Origin: Halosimplex aquaticum
GTDB taxonomy: Archaea > Halobacteriota > Halobacteria > Halobacteriales > Haloarculaceae
NCBI RefSeq assembly: GCF_028747785.1
Contig: NZ_CP118158.1
Location: 1,488,001 to 1,552,000, forward strand
DNA length: 64,000 nucleotides
Direction: 5' to 3'
This document shows positions 15,484 to 23,110 of the stretch, one piece after another. Position 1 is the stretch's first letter, and each line of letters opens with the position of its first letter. Made by a program: the position numbers and the translations under genes. The notes under the pieces were generated by a model, which worked only from the letters and a program-made list of their open reading frames with translations, ran no database searches and was not told the DNA's origin.

Positions 15484-16809
15484 TCAGAACGCTCCGCTGA
15501 CGATAGCAGCCATCCGCTCGCGGTCGATCAGTCGCTCCCCGGGGGGGATCTCCGGCAGGTCGGCGTCGGTGACCGCGCCGGGCCACTCGCCGAACGCCTC
15601 GGGGTAGAGCTGCTTCCCGAGCATCTCCGTCTGGAACAGGTTGATGATCGGGCCCTGGTACGCCGAGCCGCCGACGTACAGTTCGTCGTCCTGCACGGCC
15701 GACAGCTGGGTACCGAGTGAGCTGTCTCGCATTCCCTCGACCCTCTTCCGGAGCGCGTTCTCGCCGTTCCAGTCGCGGTAGTTGAGCCCGAAGTGGAAGA
15801 CGATAGCGTCGGGGTCGACGTCCAGCAGCGCCTCGTAGTCGACCTTGATCCCCGGCTGGCCGCCGTACTGGCCGGCGAAGGCGTCGACGACGCCCAGGTC
15901 GCGGTACTGCTTTTTCCCGTAGGTCTGGTCGAGCGCGGTCCGCGGGTTGTACGCCCGGAAGAAGCCCTGCGTCTCGGGGTTTATCTGGGCGTTCAGGAGC
16001 GCGACCTCCGGTCGGTCGTCCCGCGGGGGGACCTTCGAGCGCATCGCCGAGAGGGCGGTCCGATAGAACTCGTTGAACGCCGTCGCCTGTGCGGACTTGC
16101 GGAAGACGTCGCCGTAGCGCGAGAGGAACTCCGGGACCGAGTAGTAGGCGTAGGACTCGCCGCCGGGCCACGTCGGCCACCCGTCGCCGCGTTTGCGTCG
16201 GCTGGAGTTGCCGAAGAACGGCGCCACGGAGTCGTGGAGCTCCGCTATCTCCTCCTCGCCGACCCCGTAGTAGGAGACGTAGCGATTCGGGTCGGTCGCC
16301 AACAGGTCGGGGTCGAGTTCGTAGAGGAACTCCTCCCGGAGGCTCCAGTCGTCCGTTCTGACGAGTTCGACCGAGTCGGGCTCGGGGACGGACACTCCCG
16401 GAAGCTGGTCGTAGAAGCCGGTGTACCAGAACTGGTTGCCCTCGGCGGCGACGAGCTTGTCGCTCTCGCCGAGCGCCGTCATGACGTCGGCCTCGAAGCC
16501 CCACCCGCCGACGAAGCTCTCGGGGACCGACTCGAACTCGACGGTGCCGACCGGCGCCATCTCCGCCGAATGGCCGCCGGTTGCCGTGGCCGTCTCGGAC
16601 CGGTCCGGTTCGCTCGCCGACGTCCCCGACGCCGTCGGCGAACCGGTCTCGGCCCGGGTCGAGGTGCTTCCCGTGTCGTCTCCCTCGGGCGACCCGTCAG
16701 CCTCGCCGTCCAGGCAACCGGCCAGAAGCCCGCCACCCACGAGCGTCCCACCGTACTTCACGCAGTCTCTGCGCGTCGGTCCACCGTCCGCGCCGGAATC
16801 ACGCACCAT
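15484..16809 (-). CDS. Iron-siderophore-type substrate-binding lipoprotein, paralogue 4 (first gene of operon)
   Basis: The start MVRDSGADGGPTRRDCVKYGG at 16809 aligns the Tat motif and lipobox Cys32 with the other paralogues; an in-frame upstream Met would place the operators inside the coding region. The 441-residue protein contains MAPVGTVEFESVPESF, DSVAPFFGNSS, LLDVDPDAIVFHFG and a C-terminal LYPEAFG..LIDRERMAAIVS. It heads the three-gene operon 16809 to 12923. The start codon is 11-12 bases from an iron-box palindrome, with a second box 37 bp upstream. Confidence 0.87.
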   Translation of the reverse strand: MVRDSGADGGPTRRDCVKYGGTLVGGGLLAGCLDGEADGSPEGDDTGSTSTRAETGSPTASGTSASEPDRSETATATGGHSAEMAPVGTVEFESVPESFVGGWGFEADVMTALGESDKLVAAEGNQFWYTGFYDQLPGVSVPEPDSVELVRTDDWSLREEFLYELDPDLLATDPNRYVSYYGVGEEEIAELHDSVAPFFGNSSRRKRGDGWPTWPGGESYAYYSVPEFLSRYGDVFRKSAQATAFNEFYRTALSAMRSKVPPRDDRPEVALLNAQINPETQGFFRAYNPRTALDQTYGKKQYRDLGVVDAFAGQYGGQPGIKVDYEALLDVDPDAIVFHFGLNYRDWNGENALRKRVEGMRDSSLGTQLSAVQDDELYVGGSAYQGPIINLFQTEMLGKQLYPEAFGEWPGAVTDADLPEIPPGERLIDRERMAAIVSGAF

Positions 16810-16812
16810 GGA

Positions 16813-16865
16813 TTTAGGCTCACCTAAATCACATAAAGCGTTTCCGGAATTTAGGCTAGCCAAAA
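16813..16865 (-). promoter_or_regulatory. Twin DtxR-type operators, promoter of the three-gene binding-protein operon
   Basis: The proximal site 16813-16828 reads TTTAGGCTCACCTAAA and the distal site 16850-16865 reads TTTAGGCTAGCCAAAA. Centre spacing is again 37 bp and the proximal centre is 11-12 bases from the ATG at 16809. The distal site keeps the GCCAAAA variant arm seen at the other two promoters. Confidence 0.85.
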
Positions 16866-16973
16866 ATGCTGACAGTCCCGTACGATGTCGTCCGCGCTGT
16901 CATGCGGGCTCGGCGAGCGGGTACCCGCGGGACACCGCCGGTGTCTGCGCAGACGGGTCGTGAGCGTCGAGTG

Positions 16974-17978
16974 CTACCGCGGCGCTCCGCAGCGCGGACA
17001 CATCGGCGACCCGCTCTCCGGGAGTTCGAGCCCGCAGTGGGGGCACTCGCCCTCGGCGTCCGGCGCGGTGAGTTCTTCGATGGCCGTCGCCGTCGCTTCG
17101 CGGACGCCGTCCAGCGATCCGATCCCCGCTTCGTCCGGGTCGCCGCCGGTGCCGCCGTCGTCGCGAACTGACGCGGCGAACCGCGCGCGATCGGCGGCGA
17201 ACGCCGCTTCGTCGTCCGTGAGTTCAGCGATTCTCCCGGTCGGGACCGGCGCGTCGGCGTCCGCTGCACCGAGCAGCCCCAGTGCCTCGGCCGCTCGTCC
17301 CCGCACGAACGAGTTCGAGTCGTCGAGCCGCGAGTCGAGTTCGGCGGCGGCGTCGGCCAGGCGGTCCGGATCCGCACAGCCGACGGCGACCAGCGCAGTC
17401 GAGAGGTGGTACCTGACGAGGTCGTTCTCGTCGTCCAGCCGTTCGGCCAGCCTGGGGACCTGGTGGCGGAGCCGTTCGGGGTCGCCGAGCGCGACGAACT
17501 CGAGCGCCTTGGCGAGTTTCTCCCTGACCTCCGGTTCGTCGAACGCCAGCCCGACGCGGAGGTCGGCGAGGAGGTCGGGCGAGGCCACCGCGTCCGGGCG
17601 TTCGAGAGCCACGTACCCGAGCGCCTCGGCCGATCGGGCGCGCACGTAGTAGAACTCGTCGTCGTCGGCGAGGCGGTCAGCGAGGGGCTGGACGGTCGGG
17701 ACGGCGGCCTCGGGATCGGTCTCCGCGACCGCGACGAACAGCTTCGCGGTCGCGAGCCGGACCGACCGCTCGTCGTCGGTCAGGAACGGCGCGACTGCCG
17801 GGAGCAGTTCGCTCAACGGGGAGGCCCGCTCGTCCGCGAGCGCGCGGAGCGTCCGGAGCGTCTCGTTCCGCTCGGCCGCCGGCGCGTCCGCCAGGCGTTC
17901 GAGCGCGGGTCGGGCTTCGTCCGATCCGGTCTCGACGAGTTCGACGATGCGGTCCGGTGCCGGCGAGTGGTCTCCCAT
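16974..17978 (-). CDS. HEAT-repeat protein with C-terminal zinc ribbon
   Basis: The 334-residue protein is built from about six helical HEAT-like repeats (for example DDERSVRLATAKLFVAVAETDPE, EFYYVRARSAEALGYVALERPDA, DLVRYHLSTALVAVGCADPDR, SFVRGRAAEALGLLGAADAD). It ends with a four-Cys zinc ribbon, CPHCGLELPESGSPMCPRCG. Such proteins are scaffolds for protein interaction; no partner is indicated by the neighbours. No signal peptide or membrane segment is present, so it is cytoplasmic. Confidence 0.8.
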   Translation of the reverse strand: MGDHSPAPDRIVELVETGSDEARPALERLADAPAAERNETLRTLRALADERASPLSELLPAVAPFLTDDERSVRLATAKLFVAVAETDPEAAVPTVQPLADRLADDDEFYYVRARSAEALGYVALERPDAVASPDLLADLRVGLAFDEPEVREKLAKALEFVALGDPERLRHQVPRLAERLDDENDLVRYHLSTALVAVGCADPDRLADAAAELDSRLDDSNSFVRGRAAEALGLLGAADADAPVPTGRIAELTDDEAAFAADRARFAASVRDDGGTGGDPDEAGIGSLDGVREATATAIEELTAPDAEGECPHCGLELPESGSPMCPRCGAPR

Positions 17979-18089
17979 CTGTGGAGGATGCGTGCCCGAT
18001 TCCTCTCAGCCGTCCTGTAAATCGCTTGCGTTCAGTGCGACCCGTCGGCGTTGACCGATTTCGTGCGCGTTCGATCCCGAGTAGGGGTA

Positions 18090-18116
18090 GATTTGATATC
18101 GCGTTATGTGATTTAC
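18090..18116 (+). repeat. 27-bp motif, inverted partner of 19154-19180, flanking rio2
   Basis: This motif begins GATTTGATATCGCGTTAT. It agrees with the reverse complement of 19154-19180 at 22 of 27 positions. The two copies lie about 72 bases beyond the 3' end and 58 bases beyond the 5' end of rio2. The copy upstream of rio2 could include its TATA region; the role of the downstream copy is unknown. Confidence 0.5.
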
Positions 18117-18187
18117 GAGTACGAAACGATCCTGGGGTCCTGTTGCTTCACAATGGTCAGAAAAGGATGGATCGCCCGAAATCGGGT

Positions 18188-19096
18188 TCACTCGGCGAAT
18201 TCGGCGACCGAGTCGAAGGAGTCGTCGGCGAGCGCCTCGGCGAGGGCGGGGACGTCGACCCCGTCGACGTGGCTCGGGTATTTGCGGCCGAAATAGCCGA
18301 CGACGTTCTCGACGTCGCGTTCGAGGAGTTCGCGCGCGTTGTCGTGGTCGGTCGGGACGGCCTGGGGCCAGTCGAAGACGACGACCCCCTGTTCGGTGAC
18401 GAAGACGTTGTACTCGCTCATGTCGGCGTGGACGTACCCCTCGGCGTAGGCCGTCGCCATCTCGTCGAGCACCAGTTCCAGGACGGGGACCACCTGCTCG
18501 TCGGTGAGTTTCGTCCGCGAGAGCTCGACGCCGTCGACCTTCTCCATAACCAGCGCGTGGCGGTTGTGGTCGATCGGCTGGGGGACAGACACGTCGGGGT
18601 AGAGCGACTCCAGGGCCTCGTACTCGCGCTCGGCGGCCTTGCGCGCGGTGTACTGCCAGGAGACGTGGTCGCGGTCGGCGGTGTAGTCGCGCTCTTTCAT
18701 CACTTCCCGGAAGTTGGTGTACCCCTCGCGGTGGTACTTCAGCGCGAGCGGGCGATACGAGCGCACCTCGTACACGTCGCTCTCCTTGCCGACGCCGAGG
18801 GGGGCACCGACGCCGTCGAAGGTCTCCCGTTCGGCGAAGGTGTGGAGCGCGAGCGCGTCGTACCCCTCGAAGGTGAGCTTGAACCCCTCGTACTGGATGG
18901 TCTTTCGCTCGACCAGCCCGCGGTCCTCGCAGCGGTCCAGCCGGTAGTCGACGTCCTCGGCCGACAGGCGCGTGTACTCGGGGAGCTTCTCGCGGTTGAC
19001 GTACTCCGAGAAGCGCATCCCCTGTTCGACCCCCGAGAGGAGATAGAAGTCCTCGGCTTCGAGGTCGGCTATCACAGATGCGACGTTCTGGACCAT
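18188..19096 (-). CDS. rio2: Rio2-type atypical serine/threonine protein kinase
   Basis: The ATG at 19096 gives MVQNVASVIADLEAEDFYLLSGVEQ, the expected start of the Rio2 N-terminal winged helix (about 1-85); a longer frame lacks family support. The RIO kinase domain follows. GVGKESDVYEV is the flexible phosphate loop, ALKYHREG has the catalytic Lys, YVHADMSEYNVF has the catalytic Asp and VVFDWPQAV the metal-binding Asp. In archaea and eukaryotes Rio2 acts in final maturation of the small ribosomal subunit. At 302 residues it is a normal archaeal length. No operon partner is visible. Confidence 0.93.
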   Translation of the reverse strand: MVQNVASVIADLEAEDFYLLSGVEQGMRFSEYVNREKLPEYTRLSAEDVDYRLDRCEDRGLVERKTIQYEGFKLTFEGYDALALHTFAERETFDGVGAPLGVGKESDVYEVRSYRPLALKYHREGYTNFREVMKERDYTADRDHVSWQYTARKAAEREYEALESLYPDVSVPQPIDHNRHALVMEKVDGVELSRTKLTDEQVVPVLELVLDEMATAYAEGYVHADMSEYNVFVTEQGVVVFDWPQAVPTDHDNARELLERDVENVVGYFGRKYPSHVDGVDVPALAEALADDSFDSVAEFAE

Positions 19097-19153
19097 TACT
19101 CGGTCGTACTCCGTCGATAGGGAAAAGCCCGACGCGTCGGGTATCGACCGCCG

Positions 19154-19180
19154 ATAAATCGAATACCGCGATATAAAATC
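19154..19180 (-). repeat. 27-bp motif upstream of rio2, inverted partner of 18090-18116
   Basis: On the minus strand this reads GATTTTATATCGCGGTAT at its start. The TTTATAT core is a plausible TATA box, about 75 bases before the rio2 start. Confidence 0.5.
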
Positions 19181-19323
19181 AGGCGAGGTCAGCCGAACGC
19201 AGGTCGCCTCGATCGGTCGAGACAAGCCGAGCTAGCCGGTACGTGTGGGATTCTCTGCGAGAAGGTGAGACGGCAACCGCACTCGGGATGGGCCGACCCC
19301 CGGAACCTACGGCGTCGAGCGAG

Positions 19324-19707
19324 TCACTCGTTGGCGACGGCTTCGACCGCGGCCATGGCCTCGGTCTCGTCGGCGTCCCCGCCGAGCCACTCGTCGGCCC
19401 ACGACTCGATGGCGTCGAAGACGGGGCAGAGCGACTCGCCCTTCGCGGTCAGCGAGTAGAAGGTCGCGACCGGCGCGTCCTCTTCGAGGCGCCGGTCCAC
19501 TAGATCGAGTTCTTGCAGGTCGTCGAGGACGCGCGAGAGGGTCCGCGAACTGGCGCCGGTCGAACGTTTGAGCTCGTTGAACCGCTTCTCGTCGCCCTGG
19601 AGGTCGTAGAGGACGACCAGCCGCCACTGGGAACCGATCTGTTCGAGCGAGTCGACCACCGGACACGCCTCGGGGTTCGCCGCCTCTGCGTCCGCGTTCG
19701 TTGCCAT
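19324..19707 (-). CDS. HxlR-family transcriptional regulator
   Basis: The 127-residue protein has the HxlR winged helix. CPVVDSLEQIGSQWRLVVLYDLQGDEKRFNELKRSTGASSRTLSRVLDDL contains the conserved N-terminal Cys (Cys15) used by redox- or quinone-sensing members and the recognition helix. EEDAPVATFYSLTAKG is the wing. A palindrome at 19739-19754 just before the gene is a likely autoregulatory operator. It is divergent from a DoxX-family gene, a common pairing with this regulator class. Confidence 0.9.
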   Translation of the reverse strand: MATNADAEAANPEACPVVDSLEQIGSQWRLVVLYDLQGDEKRFNELKRSTGASSRTLSRVLDDLQELDLVDRRLEEDAPVATFYSLTAKGESLCPVFDAIESWADEWLGGDADETEAMAAVEAVANE

Positions 19708-19738
19708 GGATATCTGTACCGCCGGCAGCTACTTAGGT

Positions 19739-19754
19739 GGTTCGTTGACGAACC
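19739..19754. promoter_or_regulatory. Palindromic operator candidate between hxlR-type gene and doxX
   Basis: GGTTCGTTGACGAACC has perfect 7-bp arms around a 2-bp centre. It lies 32 bases before the HxlR-type start codon, over the expected promoter position. The HxlR-type protein is the natural candidate to bind it. Confidence 0.55.
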
Positions 19755-20004
19755 GGGTATCACGACGAAACCGGATTGTCCTCTTCACCTGCGGTGGGCC
19801 CGTTCGCCGTCGCGGCTCCGTCGTCTCCCCGAGGTGATACCGACAGCCGGTGGTAACACTCACGCCTCCCGGTGACACCAATGTCAGATAACGTATATGT
19901 GTGGCGGGGGCGTATGGAGTACCGATGACAGTGGTACGAGATCCGTACGGATCCGATCCGAGCGATCAACTGAACGGCCGGACGCGAACGGGGGCGGTCG
20001 CCTG

Positions 20005-20424
20005 ATGGTCGTCGAGACGGCGGCCGGGGGGATACTCTTCCTCCTCGCGCGCGTGCTGCTCGGGGGCGTGCTCGCGTTCACGGGGCTCAACCACTTCTCG
20101 GACGTCGAGGGGATGGCCGGGTACGCCGGGGCGAAGGGCCTGCCCGCGCCGAAGCTCGCGGTAGTCGCGTCCGGCGTCCTGCTCGTCTTCAGCGGGCTGG
20201 GTATCGTGCTCGGGGTGGTGCCAGTCATCGCGGCGGGCGCGGCGGCGGTCTTCCTGCTGGTGTCGGCGGTGACGTTCCACGACTTCTGGGCGGTCCCCGA
20301 CGACCAGGCCCAGACCGAGATGACGCAGTTCCTCAAGAACGTCGCGCTGGCCGGCGGCACGCTCGCGTTCGTGGCCCTCGGCGGCCAGGCCTGGCCCTAC
20401 GCGGTCGGGATCGGCCTCTTCTGA
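20005..20424 (+). CDS. DoxX-family membrane protein
   Basis: The ATG at 20005 starts MVVETAAGGILFLLARVLLGG, placing the first membrane helix directly at the N-terminus as in other DoxX proteins. The 139 residues form four hydrophobic helices (about 7-28, 50-70, 74-95, 112-135), with the family-like LNHFSDVEGMAGYAGAKGLPAP loop after helix 1 and TFHDFWAVPD between helices 3 and 4. DoxX proteins are linked to redox or thiol stress. The ATG is about 110 bases downstream of a TATA-like TATAT element (about 19890), so this gene has a leader or a second promoter. Confidence 0.88.
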   Translation: MVVETAAGGILFLLARVLLGGVLAFTGLNHFSDVEGMAGYAGAKGLPAPKLAVVASGVLLVFSGLGIVLGVVPVIAAGAAAVFLLVSAVTFHDFWAVPDDQAQTEMTQFLKNVALAGGTLAFVALGGQAWPYAVGIGLF

Positions 20425-20427
20425 CGG

Positions 20428-20709
20428 TCACTGCGCGGTGACGCGGTCGATTATCTCTTCCGCGGTGTCCCAGCACCCCCGCAGTCGGTCCGTCGGCAGG
20501 TAGATTGCGCCGTAGCCGTCGCCGCTCCGGCGGATCAGGTCTTCCTCGCAGAGGACGTCGAGGTGGTGACGGACCGTCTTGTAGTCGAGATCGAGCGCGT
20601 CCGCGAGCTGGTTGGCGTTGCGCGGGCGCTCCTCGAGCGCCCGGAGGATACGCGCCCGGTTGGTGCCGCCTCGCGTCCCGGCCAGCACCTGCCAGAGTGT
20701 TCCTTCCAT
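20428..20709 (-). CDS. Winged-helix transcriptional regulator (ArsR-like)
   Basis: The 93-residue protein is one winged helix: ARILRALEERPRNANQLADALDLDYKTVRHHLDVLCEEDLIRRSGDGYGAIYLPTDRL, typical of haloarchaeal ArsR-like regulators. The remaining C-terminal helix (GCWDTAEEIIDRVTAQ) probably forms the dimer interface. It ends three bases from the converging doxX stop and lies 142 bases downstream of the vWA lipoprotein gene on the same strand. Its target is unknown. Confidence 0.85.
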   Translation of the reverse strand: MEGTLWQVLAGTRGGTNRARILRALEERPRNANQLADALDLDYKTVRHHLDVLCEEDLIRRSGDGYGAIYLPTDRLRGCWDTAEEIIDRVTAQ

Positions 20710-20851
20710 CGTCGGGAGTGTCGCGGGGTCGCTCCCCTCGATTCGTGTTCGTTCGTCAAGGACTGTCCGCTCTTAAACCCCCTGGCGTCCGGCGGCCCGC
20801 GGGCGCACTCTCGATCGCTCGCACCGGATACGCCGCTGCCTCCGCGTTCCG

Positions 20852-22756
20852 TCACCGAACGGCGTCTTCGCCGTGTGACCGCGACCGCCGCTTCTGCCTG
20901 ATCCCGAAGGCGGCGACGCAGAGAGTGACGAGCAGGTTAAGGGCGCCGAACACGGGCAAGTTGCCGCCGAACAGGTTCCACAGCCCGGCGTTCGACGACG
21001 CGTCGGCGTTCCGGCCGCCCTCGTCCGCGGGCGCGACGGCCTCGCGGTCGTCCGTCGTCCGGTCGGTGCTCACGTCTGTCCGGACGTCGTCAGCGGCCTC
21101 CTCTCCGGCCGCCCCGCCGTCCGCCGAAGCGAGCCGTTCGAGCACGGCGTCGTCGCGGTCCATCCGGTCGGCACCGAGCGCGGACTGCTGGGCGCGGAAG
21201 TACTCGAGGAAGCGGTCGATCCGGCCGCCGTAGGGCTCGGAGACGCTGAGGTCGACCGATCCCTGCTCCCACTGGCTGTCGTACTCGCGGTACTCGATGG
21301 ATTGCTCGACGGCGGTCGCGCCCTCCCCGCCGTCGGCGCGCTCGTGGGCCATCCAGTTGCGCATGAGCGTCCCGTACTCGCTGAGCGCGACGGCCTTGCG
21401 CACTCCCGTCGACTCGTAGTACGGCGCTTCCCGGGATTCGAACGAGACGTTCCTGACCACCCGGTGGGCGTTCCCGCCGGGTTCCTCGTAACTCGCGACG
21501 AGCCCCAGGGTGGGATCCTCGCCGGTCCGCTCGACTTCCAGCAGGACGACGCCGCCCTCGGTCTTGTTGCCCTCGCGCCGAGAGGGGAACAGCGTCGACA
21601 CTTCCATCAACCGGGCGCTGGCGGTGTCGGCCTGGGGTGACCCGTAGACGTTCTCGATCTCGTAGCCGTCGCCGGCGACTCGCAGCGAGAGGTTGTACAC
21701 CAGCGGCGTCACCATGTACGAGAAGCCCTCGTCCATGCGCTCCTCGAACGCCGCGGGCGAGTGGACGGAGTAGTAGTTCGCGCCCCGGACCGTCGAGATG
21801 GTCTCGGTCAGCCGGGAGTTGAAGTCGACGCCGACGCCGACGAACGTGGAGTGGATCCCCTGATTCGCCTGGGATCGAAGCCGCGACTCCAGCGAGTCGC
21901 CGTCCGTGTCGCCGAGGTTGGGCATCGCGTCGGTGACGTAGACGACCCGCGTCTCGCGCTCGCTGTCGTTGCCGTGTTCGTCGAGCATGTCGCGCGCCTC
22001 GCTCATCCCGGCGTCGAGGTTCGTCCCGCCCCCGGCCTTCAGACTGCGCACGTCGCTCCGCAGGTCGCCGCGGTCGATCTCGGAGACGCGCCGGAGCCCC
22101 TGGACGGTTCGCGCGGTATCGTCGTACCCGACGACGCCCACGCGGTCGTCGCCGTCGAGCTTCCCGAGCATCGAGACGACGGCGTCACCGGCGGCGTCCA
22201 TCTTGGCCTGGTTCTCCTCGACTTCCTTCCGCTCGCCGCCGTCGTAGTAGTAGTCGTCGAACTGGCTCTCCATCGACCCCGAGGTGTCGACGACGACCAC
22301 GAGGTTCAGCGGCTTGCGCTCGAAGTCGCGCTTCGAGAGGCCCGAGTTCAGCCCGACGGTGACGAACCGCTCGGTGTCGTTCGAGAGCGGGTCGCGCGTC
22401 ACTGCGGTGCTGTAGGACGGGCAGAACAGCTGCTCGCACGGCCGGTCCTGGCCGGTGTCGAAGTAGTAGTCGTGGAACAGCCCCTCGTAGGTGAGGTCCG
22501 TCGGTTGCGGGACGTACCCCTCCTCGACGTTCGTCCGGAAGGCGTTGGCGTCCTGCGCGCCGCCGGCGGTGACGCCGACGCTTCCGCTGCCGCCGTCGCC
22601 TCCGCCCATCGCACCGCTGGCCCCGTCACCTCCGCCTATCGCGCCGCCGCCGTCGCCGCCGTCGCCGACCGCCACGTCGGCGCTCCCTCCGCTGCTCGAA
22701 CAGCCGGCCACGACGACCAGCGCGACCACCGCCACTGTGACAATAACCTGTCGCAT
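20852..22756 (-). CDS. von Willebrand factor A lipoprotein with C-terminal membrane anchor
   Basis: The 634-residue protein starts with a Sec-type lipoprotein signal (VVAGC, Cys19) and a long Gly/Asp/Ser spacer. The vWA domain (about 150-345) has the MIDAS residues: VVDTSGSMES, GGTNLDAG and YVTDAMPN. A second beta-rich region follows (about 346-500), then a Ser/Asp/Thr-rich stretch and a C-terminal membrane helix (PVFGALNLLVTLCVAAFGI) with a basic tail. Lipid plus membrane helix would anchor both ends, leaving the vWA domain outside the cell. It probably binds a protein partner through a metal ion; the partner is not evident here. Confidence 0.87.
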   Translation of the reverse strand: MRQVIVTVAVVALVVVAGCSSSGGSADVAVGDGGDGGGAIGGGDGASGAMGGGDGGSGSVGVTAGGAQDANAFRTNVEEGYVPQPTDLTYEGLFHDYYFDTGQDRPCEQLFCPSYSTAVTRDPLSNDTERFVTVGLNSGLSKRDFERKPLNLVVVVDTSGSMESQFDDYYYDGGERKEVEENQAKMDAAGDAVVSMLGKLDGDDRVGVVGYDDTARTVQGLRRVSEIDRGDLRSDVRSLKAGGGTNLDAGMSEARDMLDEHGNDSERETRVVYVTDAMPNLGDTDGDSLESRLRSQANQGIHSTFVGVGVDFNSRLTETISTVRGANYYSVHSPAAFEERMDEGFSYMVTPLVYNLSLRVAGDGYEIENVYGSPQADTASARLMEVSTLFPSRREGNKTEGGVVLLEVERTGEDPTLGLVASYEEPGGNAHRVVRNVSFESREAPYYESTGVRKAVALSEYGTLMRNWMAHERADGGEGATAVEQSIEYREYDSQWEQGSVDLSVSEPYGGRIDRFLEYFRAQQSALGADRMDRDDAVLERLASADGGAAGEEAADDVRTDVSTDRTTDDREAVAPADEGGRNADASSNAGLWNLFGGNLPVFGALNLLVTLCVAAFGIRQKRRSRSHGEDAVR

Positions 22757-23110
22757 ACCCGCCTATCGTTCACGTTGGGTTATATGTCGGCTGGTGGATC
22801 AAAGGCGCGTTTCAGCGTCCAGAACCGGTCTCACGACAGATTATGCACTGTCGTTCGACGATCGTGGTCATCGTTGCAAGATGGCACTCGGTGGTCGAAC
22901 CGGTCCGGAAGACCGACCGGCGAGAGTCGCAGTGAACGGCAGTCGCCTCACGACAGACGACGAGATCGCGGCCGATCGGATTCGATGCGGACGGCCGACT
23001 GGATCCGCCGCGGGCGGCCGCCCGGACCCGTCGCGGACGGCCGACCGGATCCGAGGCGGACGCCCGACGACGGCCCAGCGGTCCAGATCGTGGAAGTCCT
23101 CGATAGCGGA
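22757..23110. other. 354-bp intergenic region with a 23-bp minisatellite
   Basis: The stretch separates two minus-strand genes. It holds the vWA promoter region near 22770-22790 (TATAACCC on the minus strand), no credible small gene, and the tandem repeat at 22987-23068 close to the end of nuoCD. Confidence 0.6.
22987..23068. repeat. 23-bp tandem repeat, three full units plus a partial one
   Basis: Units start at 22987, 23010, 23033 and 23056 with an exact 23-base period. The consensus opens GCGGACGGCCGACCGGATCC. Units 1 and 3 differ at a few bases and unit 2 is more diverged. The array starts only 43 bases after the end of nuoCD. Confidence 0.8.

Noticed and set aside
22987-23068. CRISPR array
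   Set aside because: The 23-bp units are contiguous with no unique spacers, so this is a tandem repeat, not a CRISPR.
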